DNA from: Gadus chalcogrammus
Lineage: Eukaryota; Chordata; Actinopteri; Gadiformes; Gadidae
NCBI RefSeq assembly: GCF_026213295.1
Contig: NC_079423.1
Coordinates: forward strand, 17,859,085 to 17,923,084
DNA length: 64,000 nt
Direction: 5' to 3'
Shown here: positions 46,493 to 60,311 of the stretch, piece by piece
Layout of the letters: each line of letters starts with the position of its first letter
Position numbering within the stretch: the first letter of the stretch is position 1
The notes under the pieces: generated by a model
Told to the model about the DNA's origin: nothing
What the model saw: the letters and a program-made list of their open reading frames with translations, nothing else
Database searches by the model: none
Translations under genes and position numbers: made by a program

Positions 46493-46684
46493 TTACAGGA
46501 CGGCCCCCCGCTGACGACTACACCTCCCTCGTTAGCGACGTTAGCATTAGCATGTAGCAGCGCCGCAGAGGCTAGCGCGCCGGGTCACCGCGGGGGGGAG
46601 AGTTACGCCGGCTAGCAAGCTACGCTAGGCCGCGCTATAGCTGGGGGGAGAGGTCAGGGTCAACACACAGAGGTAGAGCTAGCG
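46194..46684. other. unique sequence with (GGC)n and GCTAGC-rich patch
   Basis: GGTGGCGGTGGTGGCGGCGG at 46457-46492. TAGCTGCTAGCTGCTAGCGC at 46392-46411, with GCTAGC words through 46540-46640. No exon. Confidence 0.5.
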
Positions 46685-47011
46685 GCACTCCTCCTCCTCC
46701 TCCTCCTCTTCCTCCTCCCCCTCCTCCTCCTCCTCCTCCACCTGCTCCTCCTCCTCCTCCTCCTCCCCCTCCTCCTCCTCCCCCTCCTCCTCCCCCTCCT
46801 CCCCCTGTTCCACCTCTTCCTCCTCCTCCTCCTCCTCCTCCTCCACCTCCACCCCCTCCTCCTGCTCCACCTGCTCCACCTCTTCCTCCTCCTCCTCCTC
46901 CACCTCCTCCTCCTCCTCCTCCTCCTCCTCCTCCTCCTCCTCCTCCTCCTCCTCCACCTCCTCCCCCCTTCCTCCTCCTCCTCCTCCTCCACCTGCTCCT
47001 CCTGCTCTGAG
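46685..47011. repeat. (CCT)n array with CTGCTCCACC breaks
   Basis: About 325 bases of CCT with CTCCCCCTC and CACCTGCTCCACCTCTTCC interruptions, the latter recurring three times. Confidence 0.96.
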
Positions 47012-47271
47012 CGGAGGCTGTTTGTCCGTGATGTGCAGTGAGGGTCCGGCCAGCCCACCAGAGACCGGCGGATCATTCAGACGAGGCCGGGCTCTGCTAA
47101 TTGGCTGCGATGGGCCTCATCAGGCCGCCGCCGCGCCCTCTGACAGACACGCCGCGCACAGCATTGTTCACTTGTCAATTTAAGAGCCGTTAAAAGAGCT
47201 TATTTTAATTTTAATTGGAACTTCCTCCCGCCCTCGTGCCGCGCTGCGCGGATTAAAGATGCGCCCAGGGA

Positions 47272-47272
<1 letters not shown>
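47012..47272. promoter_or_regulatory. candidate conserved non-coding element
   Basis: 47080-47230 contains CTGCTAATTGGCTGCGATG, CACTTGTCAATTTAAGAGCC and TTATTTTAATTTTAATTGG. Repeat-free. Inferred regulatory. Confidence 0.4.

Positions 47273-47364
<92 letters not shown>
47273..47364. repeat. (GT)n microsatellite, about 45 units
   Basis: Pure GT tract. Confidence 0.98.
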
Positions 47365-47366
<2 letters not shown>

Positions 47367-47690
47367 AGTCGACAGCACGCGGCGGTGAACGGCCGGAGGA
47401 ACCGGAGGCTAATGTCGACCGTCTCCGCGTCCATAAATAAATTAAATATGCAATAATATAAATACATATCTATAAATTAAAGATCCTCCCTACGAGGGGA
47501 TGATCGACACCAACGAGGCTCTGCTCCTTATTAGGCCGAGATCCGCTTAGCATGTAGCGGGGCGGCCGCGGCGAGGCTAGCATCCGCCGGGCAGCGGCTA
47601 GCATCCACCGCGCGCTAAACTCGCCGGCCTCCGCCGTCCATATTTATGGGCGGGCCTCCGCGCCCTGACCCTGTACACGGAGCCCTCCCC
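47365..47690. other. unique sequence with GCTAGC-type words
   Basis: GGCTAGCATCC occurs at 47574 and 47598 and a similar ATCC-ACC context follows. No exon. Confidence 0.4.
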
Positions 47691-47930
47691 TGGGTTAGTA
47701 AGGGCCCTGACCCCTGGGTTAGTGAGTGCCCTGACCCTGAACACAGAGCCCTCGTGGTTAGGGGCGTGGTTAGGGCGTGGTAAGGGGCGTGGTTAGGGGA
47801 GTGGTAAGGGGCGTGGTTAGGGGAGTGGTAAGGGCCGTGCTAGGGGCGCAGTAAGGCCTTAGTAACGGAGTGGTACCAACCCCTGCGTGGTAAGGTTGTG
47901 GTAGGAGCGCTGTACGTGTGGCGCTGCGTT
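47691..47930. repeat. GGGGCGTGGTTAGGGGAGTG repeats
   Basis: Two CCCTGGGTTAGT units, then about nine imperfect 10-21-base units GGGGCGTGGTTA / GGGGAGTGGTAA (47755-47860). Confidence 0.88.
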
Positions 47931-47937
47931 GAGGTTC

Positions 47938-48123
47938 TGCAGAACAGAACCGCTCCCACAGCAGAACAGAACCGCTCCCACAGCAGAACAGAACCGCTCC
48001 GACCCAGCAGAACAGAACCGCTCCCACAGCAGAACAGAACCGCTCCCACAGCAGAACAGAACCGCTCCGACCCAGCAGAACAGAACCGCTCCCACAGCAG
48101 AACAGAACCGCTCCGACCCAGCA
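47938..48123. repeat. minisatellite (AGCAGAACAGAACCGCTCCC)
   Basis: About eight units of 22-24 bases with two endings, CCCACAGC (22 bp) and CGACCCAGC (24 bp); a run of 22-, 22- and 24-base units recurs. Confidence 0.96.
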
Positions 48124-48418
48124 ACTCAACACACAAACAGAGGTTATTGTTCTGGTCGGCGACTCATACTATTAATAGTGGAGAGTATTCCACGTGCAGC
48201 CGTTCATTCTGGAATTAAAACATCCAACGACATTATTACAATTACCAACATTAGAGTGTGTTCATGTCCTTTATGCGTTTCATAAATTGATGCGAGGCAG
48301 ATTGAGCTGTTATCCGGCGGAATAAACCGCCGTGTTCCGCCGGGCGCTAACACGCGGCATTAGCGGCTTAGCGCTAGCGAGCGCCGCTCACAGGCTAATA
48401 AGAGGCTAATTAGGGGAC
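48124..48418. other. unique sequence with GCTA-type words at 48345-48410
   Basis: GCGGCTTAGCGCTAGCGAGC and CAGGCTAATAAGAGGCTAAT. No exon. Confidence 0.4.
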
Positions 48419-48720
48419 TGACTGCAATGGAAATTGTCAAGGAATAAAAAGAGCCGTTTTATCTGCCAGTTCTACACCAGCCTCTCCCTGGGAGCCGGCG
48501 CTGCCTGGCCGGCTGTTTTACTGGCTGTTCTCCCGGCTGTTTTCCTGGCTGTCAGCAAGGATTTGAGGCGGCGGGCGAGAGAGGCATCCGGGCATGAGAA
48601 CGAGGCTTCATTTGACCTCATTATGCAGCAATAAAGAAGAGAGAAGGTTTACTAAACATCAGCCAGCCGCCCCATCACTAGCCTCAGATCTGGAGCTCAC
48701 AAGACGAGCTCAGGACCCAC
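48419..48720. promoter_or_regulatory. candidate conserved non-coding element
   Basis: CAATGGAAATTGTCAAGG, GAGCCGTTTTATCTGCC and GACCTCATTATGCAGCAATAA, with a short CTGGCTGTT repeat at 48506-48560. Otherwise repeat-free. Inferred. Confidence 0.35.
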
Positions 48721-48900
48721 TGAAGGATGAGGGGGAGAGGGGGAGAGGGGGGAGGGAGGGAGGGGGAGGGAGAGAGGGAGGGGAGAGAGAGGAAAGAGAG
48801 CTATGTGGAGGAGATGAGAGGGAGGGAGTAAGAGAGTGAGAAGGGGAGAGGGAAGGATGGAGAGGGAGGAAGGAGAGGGAGGAGGGAGAGGGAGAGGGAG
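48721..48900. repeat. (GGGA)n/(GA)n purine array running into the gap
   Basis: GGGAGAGGGGGAGAGGGGGG type sequence. The assembly breaks inside it. Confidence 0.93.
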
Positions 48901-49000
48901 NNNNNNNNNNNNNNNNNNNNNNNNNNNNNNNNNNNNNNNNNNNNNNNNNNNNNNNNNNNNNNNNNNNNNNNNNNNNNNNNNNNNNNNNNNNNNNNNNNNN
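48901..49000. other. assembly gap (100 N)
   Basis: Exactly 100 N, a typical placeholder of unknown true size. It starts in a purine array, which probably caused the break. Confidence 1.
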
Positions 49001-49553
49001 CTCGGTGGGGTCACACAACACAGGTAACACAAAACAGACTCGAGCGCTGCTTCTGTTTGGCCCTGAAGACGAACAACAGCCTAACAACGTTAACTACCCC
49101 ACGCAGATTTCCCTTTTTTCCTTTTAATTGTTTTCTCATTTTTATTTCGCTCGTACTAGAATCTGTGTTGGTCATTATTCTATCGTTCACGTTGTGTGAA
49201 GTAATGCTTAATTACACAAAAAGTGTTGTAATAGGTCATCCTAGAACAGCATTCTCTGATCTCTACAATAACGTCCAGCTGCGAGTGAGCCTAGAACTCA
49301 GACCCAGATCTGTGTTCTCTCTGTAGGACGGTTATGTTCTGTTATCACCAAAGCGAGATGACATCACTTCCTGTTTGAGCACATCGCTGGACCAGAGGAC
49401 GGATTAACGACCTCATTAGCCTCAGAGCCGCGGACTAAACAAAAAGGGAGACTTTAAATGACTAAATTGCAATCAGACGTATTTAAACTTCATTTAATCT
49501 CCTGGGAAAGGCCAACGCAGCAGTAATACAGCCCCCACGAGGAGTCAAGGTCA
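49001..49553. other. unique non-coding sequence
   Basis: AT-rich block at 49100-49260. No exon supported. Confidence 0.4.
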
Positions 49554-49803
49554 CCAGGAGAGAGGAGGAGGAGAAGGAGGGGGGGCGAGGAGGAGGCAGA
49601 GGGGGGAGAAGAGGGGGAGGAGAGAGGAGGGGTAGGAAGAGGAGGAGAAGGAGGAGAAAGGGGAGATGATAAGGAGCAGAGATGAGGAGGAGGAGGAAGA
49701 GGAGGAAAGGGGGGAGGTAGTGAAGTTAAAGAGATGAGAGAGGGGGGAGGAGAAGGGAGTGGAGGAGGGAGGGGAGAGGAGGAGGAGGAGAGAGGGGAGA
49801 CGA
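49554..49803. repeat. purine-rich (GGA)n/(GGGA)n array
   Basis: About 250 bases of irregular GAGGAGGAGAAGG sequence. Confidence 0.92.
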
Positions 49804-50200
49804 GGAGGCTGCCGGGGTGTCGGCAGTGATCAGGCAGGGGATATGAGTGAAGGTTAACCGCTGTGTATCTTCCAGCGTCTCTAATCCTGCTCTTCACGTC
49901 TCCATTCAGCCCGTCCAGAGCCGGCCCGCGTCAGCATAATTGCGGCTAACCTGTGGCCCGCTCCCAAATATCACCGCGGAATAAAGCGAGCGTCTAATGA
50001 GGGCGTCCTGACCGCGGGGCGTGACGGACAGCCCGCAAAGGTTCCGCCGTCTCCCGGTAACGGAGAACCACCCGGAGAGAGACGAGGCGCTAAATACTCC
50101 CGGCCCGCTCTCTGCCGCTCACTCATCAAGTACAATCAGCCGTTCACACGCCGGACTGAGCACAACAATGTTGTAGCATTCATTTTAAAGCACAAAATGA
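49804..50200. promoter_or_regulatory. candidate non-coding regulatory block
   Basis: CGGCAGTGATCAGGCAGG, CGTCAGCATAATTGCGGC, AGCGAGCGTCTAATGAGG and ACAATCAGCCG. Repeat-free. Inferred. Confidence 0.35.
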
Positions 50201-51079
50201 CGAATAAAATATATCTGGCCAAATTGTATCCCCTGATCTGTATAATTAATAATTATTCACACTTTTACATCTATATTTTAAGTCAAAAGTTGCAAGGACT
50301 AATGTGATTTTAAAGACTCCTGTTAAGCATTACTATGTGTATAAGTTAGCATAACCATGTGCATTGTGTGAATATCCGCCAGCTAGCGGTGCAGCGGCCG
50401 GGCCGAGGGTTCTGCTCCTGCTCCAGAGCGCCTCGCTGGGCCAACAGTGGTCCCATACTGCCCCTCAGTGGATGACCCGCGTAATAGCAGCTGGTCTGGC
50501 CTAGTGCCTGGAGTCACGGTCGTCTGTCGCCCCTAGCGTCAGGAAGTTACCGGTCTCTCATCCGACACAGCGGCCCGTTAATCCCCTAGCGAGCTTCTAG
50601 AAACCTCCGCCTGGTCGTGGGGTGAAGAACAGCAACCTGCAGCTTCGATGTAGTCGTTATAGTTCCACAAAGTAATTATTCAACACGTTTAGTTTAAAAT
50701 GCATGCTTTAGATAAGACTTGCCAAATGTTTTGTTTTTATTTCCTCAGCAGAATTTCAACCCGAGAGTTTAAATTCGGCTGGATGTGAAAATACGCTTTA
50801 AATAAAAGACGGGAATTGACGTTTGAAAAATGAGAGTCTGGATGAAAACTCCTTCAAATCATTATCCTTGTAGCGCTGCGCCCTGCGATGGGTTTATGGA
50901 TTCGACGGGAGAAACAAGCTATAAATCTCGAGTGAATCCCAGAGGAGAGGCCGACTGAAACACAAAGCGTATACGTTTCCCCTGCTCCCGGCCGGGCCGC
51001 TGCTCACCGAGAGGAGACGCAGTGCGTCTGGAACACTGAGTCCAACCAATCACCACGCCGGACCACTCTCCACTACCTA
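50201..51079. other. unique non-coding sequence
   Basis: AT-rich at 50200-50350 and 50650-50850. No exon or array. Confidence 0.4.
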
Positions 51080-51214
51080 CACAGCTCACCATCAACATTA
51101 ACACAACTACCTACAGCTCACCATCTAGATTAACACAACTACCTACAACTCACCAACTAGATTAACACAACTACCTACAACTCACCATCTAGATTAACAC
51201 AACCATCTACAGCT
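51080..51214. repeat. 32-bp minisatellite, four copies (CTCACCATCTAGATTAACAC)
   Basis: AACTACCTACA[G/A]CTCACCA[T/A]C[T/A]AGATTAACAC units with very few differences. Confidence 0.95.
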
Positions 51215-51450
51215 CATTGCACTCTAGAATACAGCATTCTAGAACTTATTACACTCTAGAATACAGCATTCTAGAACTCATTACATTCTACAAGCCATCA
51301 TCTGGAACAAAAAATTATAGAACTCATTACATTGTAGAACTCACACCACCTTTAACACAGCATTCTAGAACTCACTACAATCACTACGATCAAAACGTTT
51401 TTAGAACTCATTACACTCGAGATCCAAACATTGTAGAACTCAACATTCTA
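51215..51450. repeat. TCTAGAACTCATTACACTCT-type degenerate repeats
   Basis: About ten imperfect units (ATTCTAGAACTCATTACA) of 20-36 bases following the 32-bp array. Confidence 0.88.
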
Positions 51451-52235
51451 GAGCTAGGGTTCTGGAGTACAAGGTGGTAGTTCTCCAGACCACCCTGTGG
51501 CGGTGTGTGTGTGTTCGGGGGGGGGGGCCCTGAGCGACGCCGGGTGGATCTGGAGTCGTGTAACCGGGGAGCTGCGCCGTGCGTTTGACACCGAGGAACC
51601 CAGCCTCCAATCGGTGAGCCCGTCACTCTCAGCGCAGAGCGGGGAGTGCTGACACGAGGAACTGACAGCTCAGATTTAATTTGCCCGCTGATCACACCCG
51701 ATCCCCCCCCCCCCCCCCCCCCCCCCCCCCCGCCACAGCGCTCACACCTGAGAGCTCAGGTGTCGAGGCGACGCGCACACGAACAGCGCCGCCTTTGCTT
51801 CCTAATTTGCTAGAAAAACATACAAACCCAATAATAACAATATCATAACTTGCATGCGTGCACACATGTGTACCTCTAAATATACACCGTGTCAGACAGG
51901 ATGTGCATCATGTGTGCGTTGGGGTGTGGAGGTAAACTCCGTCTCCGAGGAGAGAGTCGCTACGTTTGAGCGGAACACGGTGGCCCCATCTCACCGTCGA
52001 CGGCTTAAACGGCTCGTCTGGAACATCACAACAGCACCAGAACCTCAGCCCCGTCCCGCCCTGGACCCGGGAGACGCCAGCGGCCGGAGACGTCCCGAAG
52101 GCTGAAACGCTCTCCGAAGCGTCACCACCAGCGTGCTGGGGTCCCCCTGCCTCAAGTGCTTCGTGGGCTCCCTGAACCCCCTGATCACCGTACGTCCTCT
52201 CTGCAGGGGAGACAGAGCCCTGGGGGAGCATTCTC
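51451..52235. other. unique sequence with G and C homopolymers
   Basis: G9 run near 51518-51526 and a C run of about 27 bases (51705-51731). 51730-52230 is repeat-free. Open frames on both strands at 51900-52230 lack any recognised domain. Confidence 0.4.
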
Positions 52236-52700
52236 ACCTTGAGTCTGTCGTCATGACGTCACAGCAGATGAGGGGGCGGACGGGATTTCAACCTTTGACC
52301 TTCCCTAGCGACAATAGGTTCATCCAACCAAGCATTGGCCTCCATCTTCCTTTGTGGACATTTACCTTCAGGGTGTTTATCAGACGCTTTTATCCAAAGT
52401 GACTTACAATAAGTCCATTTGTCAGAAGAAAGAGAAACAACAATATATCTGTGTGGGTACACTAAGGATGTTCATAGAACCAAGTGCCAACCATCGCTAG
52501 GTTAACCCATTCCCTGTACACAACAGAGATAGCGAGGACGCTACACAATGCTACTACTATTTTTAAGTGCAAGGACGTACAACACACATTAAGTGCCAGG
52601 ACATAGAAATTACATTAAGTGCCAGGACATAGAACGTACATTAAGTGCCTGCTGATAGGACTTCACGTACATTGTGATGTGTGTGAAGTCGTACACACTA
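52236..52700 (+). mobile_element. common teleost short interspersed repeat (class uncertain)
   Basis: AGACGCTTTTATCCAAAGTG-ACTTACAATAAGT at 52382-52414 is a word I recognise from a very abundant fish repeat. The tail carries three imperfect copies of CATTAAGTGCCAGGACATAG (52588-52650). Boundaries are approximate. Confidence 0.7.
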
Positions 52701-54078
52701 TCAGTCTATGACCTGGTCAGGTGACCTGACGCAGCCTATGGGCTGCCTCGCTCCTCCTCACCATACTAACGCTCAGAAGGTTCTCAACAACATCCGAGGT
52801 CCTCCCGGTTCATATTGCTGGCGACCCACCGAGAGTACCCCCCCCACCGCCACCACCACCCCACTGACATCCATCTTCATAATCATCACATGATGCGTGA
52901 TCCATAACTGTCAGATGCTCAGGCAAGGTCATGATCAGGATGATTTCCTGATCAATACATTGATCCGCTGGGTCACATGGGCCTGCAGAGGCCAATAGCA
53001 GATCCATAATCCTGCTCTCTGAAGCCTGGTTGGGGTAACGTGGCATTTGGAAGACCGAATGAACGACCACCCCACAGACCCCGCTCTGACCCGGGGGTCC
53101 GCTCCCGCTCAGAACCAGTTCCTCTGACCCGGGGGTACGCTACCTACGGTATCGTAGGTTTGACCCTTTTATTGGAGGTTTTCCTACATTAGTTAGGTGT
53201 GATTTGTACGTTCGTTTGGCGTTTTAATATGAAGAGCCTGAGTCAAGTGTCTGACGGCTTATTAAACACCACGACAAGTCCCGCAGAAGAACAACCGAAC
53301 CAATAGGATCACTCTCTCTGACGATTAGTGTTGACGTGTTTATGCCCGAGATACTGAAGGCTTGACGGACAACTCGAAGGGCTTTGAGAGGGTCTCTAAC
53401 CTGATGGCCTCGATGGCTGGAGGTCCTCTGCTCTGCTCTCCTCCTCCTCGATCTCCTCTCCTCCTCCTCCAATAGTTCCTCAGACTCCAGAACCGTGTGT
53501 AGGCCTTCGTTCTTCAAGCAGATGTTCATCTCTGAGGTCCTCGCGGGTTTTCCGTACGCCACGGCGTGTGAACGACAGGATGGGGTTCATTCGGTTCGAG
53601 GTTGATCTCAGAAGTCACATTTAGTCTCTGGAACTCCGTTTTAATTAAATCTTCACAACACAACACGACAGGCCGCGCGGTTCATCTTCGCGTCTCCTAA
53701 CGCGTGTTTCATTAATCCGCATCAGGGTACAGAGACGGGAACAGCGGGCTACCGTTACCTGGCCAACCCGCTCACACCTGGCCCGATCACTTTAGTTGAT
53801 TTACTTCCACGCTCACAGACGCTCACAGCTCCCCCCAGTGGCGCACATCAGAAACACAGAAACATTAGAAACACATCCAAAACTCTGGCTCTTACAACTG
53901 AAAGCCCCCAATAGAAAACACTTTAAGTAACATTGATTAATTTGTATTTGTGTTATATTGTGTGTTATAAACATACAGAACTATATATATAGGATGGGTC
54001 TACATTTGTGTGAGATGATGAGTTTCTCCATGAGTGTATTTTCGTGTTTACTGTTTCTCTGTCACACGCTCGGCTGAG
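52701..54078. other. unique non-coding sequence
   Basis: CTCCTCCTCGATCTCC at 53437-53470 and CCACCGCCACCACCACC at 52844. Minus-strand 53224-53562 stays open for 112 codons (Glu/Arg-rich where CTCCTC repeats) but has no recognised domain. Confidence 0.4.
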
Positions 54079-54102
54079 GCGTGTGTGTGTGTGCGTGTGT
54101 GT

Positions 54103-54137
<35 letters not shown>

Positions 54138-54221
54138 CGTGTGTGTGTGTGTGTGTGTGTGCGTGTGTGTGTGTGTGTGTGTGTGCGTGTGCGTGTGCGT
54201 GTGTGTGTGCGTGTGTGTGTG
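54079..54221. repeat. (TG)n array with CGTG interruptions
   Basis: About 140 bases of TG interrupted by single CG steps at quasi-regular spacing. Confidence 0.96.
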
Positions 54222-54378
54222 CAACTCTAAATGTTGAGATATGAGGGCTGACACGAGTCTTCTGCCTCTGGAACACAGTCGTTATTTGAATGTCCGCCAG
54301 CGACATCGGCCCTCAACTCTGAAGAGGGAACGATGGGTGACGCTAGTTAGCGTCTGCTATTTATGGACCACCTGAATA
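54222..54378. other. unique spacer
   Basis: No feature seen. Confidence 0.4.
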
Positions 54379-54506
54379 CTACGGAGGGGGGGAGAGAGGA
54401 GTGAGAGAGAGGAATTAGTGATCAGTAAGTGAGGAGCTAGCAGTGAGGAGTGAGTAGTGGGGAGTGAGCAGTGAGGAGTGAGCAGTGAGTGAGGAGTGAG
54501 GAGTGT
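54379..54506. repeat. GTGAGGAGTGAGCAGTGAGG repeats
   Basis: About nine imperfect 10-14-base GAGTGAGCAGT units after a GGAGAGAGGAGTGAGAG lead-in. Confidence 0.88.
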
Positions 54507-54551
54507 TTTTCTCCACTTTCAGCGGTTTGACTCAATGTTCACACTAAACTG

Positions 54552-54560
54552 CCCCCCCCC

Positions 54561-54627
<67 letters not shown>
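54552..54627. repeat. C12 run followed by (CA)n
   Basis: Twelve C, then about 32 CA units. Confidence 0.97.
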
Positions 54628-54629
<2 letters not shown>

Positions 54630-54667
54630 CTGCTGGGGAGACCTGGGCCCGGGTTACAGTCCCTCCA

Positions 54668-56071
<1,404 letters not shown>

Positions 56072-56076
<5 letters not shown>

Positions 56077-56710
56077 AGGGTGTGTGTAGATCATCAGAAG
56101 AAGACCTCAGGCTCCTTACGCAGACTGATTCATTTTGTCCACCAGAGACTTTTCTCCTCAGACTCTGTGATCTGAAATCAACAGAATCCTCCAGAAGTTT
56201 CTCCAACATGTTTGTTGCCTTCAAAGAGAGCAGTAATCCTCTAATTCTGTTTCTGCGTTCCCTGCTCCGTGTGTACACTCGCTTTAGCTCCTGTGAGCCT
56301 CAAACAGACTCCGATATGAGCCGCTGTTCTTAACCTAATGGGTCTTCACAAAAGAACCGCTCCCGCTCCCGGCCCGCGCGGCTCGTTACTCCTTCAGCGG
56401 GCCCCGCTCAGTCCCCCTGGAGGACGCTAATCTGAACTACGCCGTGCCATCTTAGATTAGAGTTGTTTGATCTCCCGCTGCGGGTCAGGCCTTGAACGCC
56501 TCGCGCTAACGGATCATTGACGGGCGGTTAGCTCTGTGCTGGGCGGAGCTCCGCTGGCAGCCTGCCGCTTCTCGCCTGATTGAGAAGCTAATTGAGAGGC
56601 GGCCCGATGTCAGGGGCCCGGCGCCAGGGGCCGAATCACAGACGGGACGCGTTTAATGACCCCTCTGCCAGAATAGTTAAAGACCCAGACATCTGACTCC
56701 TTCTGTCTCC
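56072..56710. other. unique non-coding sequence
   Basis: 56450-56650 is repeat-free with GATCATTGACGGGCGG and CTGATTGAGAAGCTAATTGAG, possibly regulatory. No exon. Confidence 0.35.
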
Positions 56711-56802
56711 CTCTATCCCTCTCTCACCCTCTCTGTCTCTCTCATCGGTCTCTCTCTGTCTCTATCTCTCCCTCTCCTTTTCTCTACTCCTCTTCCTCCC
56801 TC

Positions 56803-56840
<38 letters not shown>

Positions 56841-56890
56841 ACCTCTCTCTCTCTCTCTCTCCCCCTCTCTCTCTCTCTCTCTCTCTCTCT

Positions 56891-56942
<52 letters not shown>

Positions 56943-56958
56943 CCTTTCTCTCTCTCTG
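56711..56958. repeat. (CT)n/(CCCT)n array
   Basis: About 248 bases of CT with TACTCCTCTTCCTCC, C12 and CTACCTC breaks. Confidence 0.96.
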
Positions 56959-57154
56959 ATAACACACGGGTCCCTAGACATGATGTGTAGTTTGGTAGAA
57001 AGTAATGTATATGTATAAAGATATAATGAAACAAAGATATGAAATAAATAAATATATTTAGCAGGCAGCCTGCTAGCTATCTTCAGTAGTCTAAATATCA
57101 CACGCTGGAACTTTTCCAGTTAGACACAAAACTATTTACTGTGTGAGTCTCTGT

Positions 57155-57389
<235 letters not shown>

Positions 57390-57428
57390 AGATTTGATTT
57401 TCAGCCAAGCCCTCTGGACAGCATCAGT

Positions 57429-58190
<762 letters not shown>

Positions 58191-58319
58191 TTGTAAATGA
58201 TGCAATCTGATAAATGCGAACCGTAACAAGCACACAGAGACTGGTGATGTCACAGGGTGGCCAGGCAGCCATTGGCCAAACCAGGGGCGTTCAATCTGGC
58301 CGCCTAATCACCCTCCTGT

Positions 58320-58522
58320 TTAATTGGCTGACTCATTAATTCCCTCACTCTCCACCTCAAGCTGGTGTGTGGTGAGCGTTCTGGCGCAGATTGGCTGCCG
58401 TGCATCACCCCAGTGGGGGCTACACACTGGTGGTGGTGAGTGAGGTCCCCCCTTCACTGTAAAGCGTCTTTGAGTGTCTAGAAAAGCGCTATATGAATTC
58501 AAACCATTATTATTATTATTGT
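58320..58522 (+). mobile_element. abundant teleost short repeat with (ATT)n tail
   Basis: GTGTGTGGTGAGCGTTCTGG, GTGGGGGCTACACACTGGTG, GTCTTTGAGTGTCTAGAAAA and GCGCTATATGAATTC, then ATTATTATTATT. I recognise this order from a very common fish repeat whose 3' end looks like an L2-type LINE or SINE tail. The start is approximate. Confidence 0.75.
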
Positions 58523-58635
58523 CTCCCGTTCGGCTCAGTTAACGACTCAAGAAAAATAAGATCTCTAGATGAACTGAAGTGGACTCACCATCTGAATGTC
58601 TCAAACACAAGGACGCCTCCGCATCCCGACCCCCG

Positions 58636-58712
58636 ACCTTACATCACATGACCTATGACCTCACGGTTACATCACATGACCTATGACCTCACTGTTACAT
58701 CACATGACCCAG
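58636..58712. repeat. 28-bp repeat, three copies (ACATCACATGACCTATGACC)
   Basis: ACATCACATGACC-TATGACCTCAC-GGTT units; the third is truncated to ACATCACATGACCCAG. Confidence 0.93.
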
Positions 58713-58860
58713 TCAGACGCTGCAGGCCCTCTGCTGGTCTAGATCAGGACCGGCTCTCTCCAGCTGAGGAAGAGTTTACTCCTCCTCATCCTCCAGACGA
58801 GGACAGCGTCTCGCCTCCTCCTCCTCCAGAACGACCCCCGAGGGACCCCCTGCTCACCTC
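58713..58860. other. unique spacer with an opposite-orientation CTCF-like word
   Basis: AGGCCCTCTGCTGG (58724-58737) matches the reverse CTCF consensus with two mismatches. CCTCCTCCTCC begins at 58814. Confidence 0.3.
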
Positions 58861-58962
58861 CTCACCCCTTCTCCTCCTCTCCTCCTCCTCTCCTCTCCTC
58901 CTCCTCCTCCTCTCCTCCTCTCCTCCTCAACTCTCCTCCTCCACGACCTCCTGCTCCTCTTT
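58861..58962. repeat. (CTCCT)n pyrimidine repeat
   Basis: CTCCTCCTCTCCTCTCC mixtures of about 100 bases. Confidence 0.9.
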
Positions 58963-59417
58963 CGCCCCTGTAACATTCCTCAATGTCTGAATCTGTATTA
59001 CTCTAACAGCTTCTCCTGCTGATTTATGATTGTCCTCTCTGGCTCACCGTAGCTCCAGACATACCTACATAGCGTAGACATCGTTATGCATATTCAATAC
59101 TGTTTTGTTTGGTTACCACATTCGTGTTGTATCAGTCTCTTGTCCCGGAATGGCCACCAGGGGGAACCAGAGGAACTAACTGAAATCTTCAGCGATTATT
59201 AGAAAGCAGCAAAAATGAAGTTGCAGGAAAGAGAGACAAAATGTACTAATGCTATTCCATCCGGTCCATATATCTATTCATACAGCCTTGTCCATTGAAA
59301 ATACTCAGTTTACTTATTAAAAATACTATAGATAGTTTTACTACCGTGTGTGAGTATGTATGTGTATGTGTGCTTGTGTTTGCACGTGTATTTGCGTGCT
59401 TGTATGTTTGTGTATGC
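58963..59417. other. unique sequence
   Basis: CCACCAGGGGGAAC at 59154-59167 is another CTCF-like word (one mismatch at the second-last block). GT-rich lead-in from 59345. Confidence 0.35.
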
Positions 59418-59735
<318 letters not shown>

Positions 59736-59940
59736 GATCGATGATGGAACGGGAATGAGCGGGACCGTGCAGACGGTGTTGGACTCCCATCAGGACGTTC
59801 CGGGTTCCATCCCCACCCGTCGGGTGTGTTGCTCTGCTGGTCTAGTTTCAGCGCTGTGCAGCAGCACGTAGGCACTCGTTTGACTGCACCCTGTAGTGTG
59901 TGGTTTACAGGGTTTACCCAAACGCCCGCAACCACACAAT
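59736..59940 (+). mobile_element. possible tRNA-derived SINE remnant
   Basis: GTTCCGGGTTCCATCCCCAC at 59798-59817 resembles a B-box region. The segment ends GTTTACCCAAACGCCCGCAA-CCACAC (59913-59938), similar to the end of the candidate at 18.8-19.05 kb. Family unidentified. Confidence 0.35.
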
Positions 59941-60311
59941 GCTGTCATCAACCAGAGTCATGCAGTCATCAACAAGAGTCATGCAGTCATCTACCAGAGT
60001 CATGCAGTCATCTACAAGAGTCATGCAGTCATCAACCAGAGTCATGCAGTCATAAACCAGAGTCATGCAGTCATAAACCAGAGTCATGCAGTCATAAACC
60101 AGAGTCATGCAGTCATCTACCAGAGTCATGCAGTCATAAACCAGAGTCATGCAGTCATCTACCAGAGTCATGCAGTCATCAACAAGAGTCATGCAGTCAT
60201 CTACCAGAGTCATGCAGTCATAAACCAGAGTCATGCAGTCATCCACCAGAGTCATGCAGTCATCCACCAGAATCATACATTCATCTCCCCGATTCATGCA
60301 GTCATCAGGCT
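59941..60311. repeat. 21-bp minisatellite, about 17 copies (CAGTCATCAACCAGAGTCAT)
   Basis: Units CAGTCAT[C/A][A/T]AC[C/A]AGAGTCATG with variation at three positions only. A 21-base period keeps several frames open on both strands (Ser-His-Lys-Pro-Glu, Met-Thr-Leu-Val repeats), which are not evidence of a protein. Confidence 0.98.
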
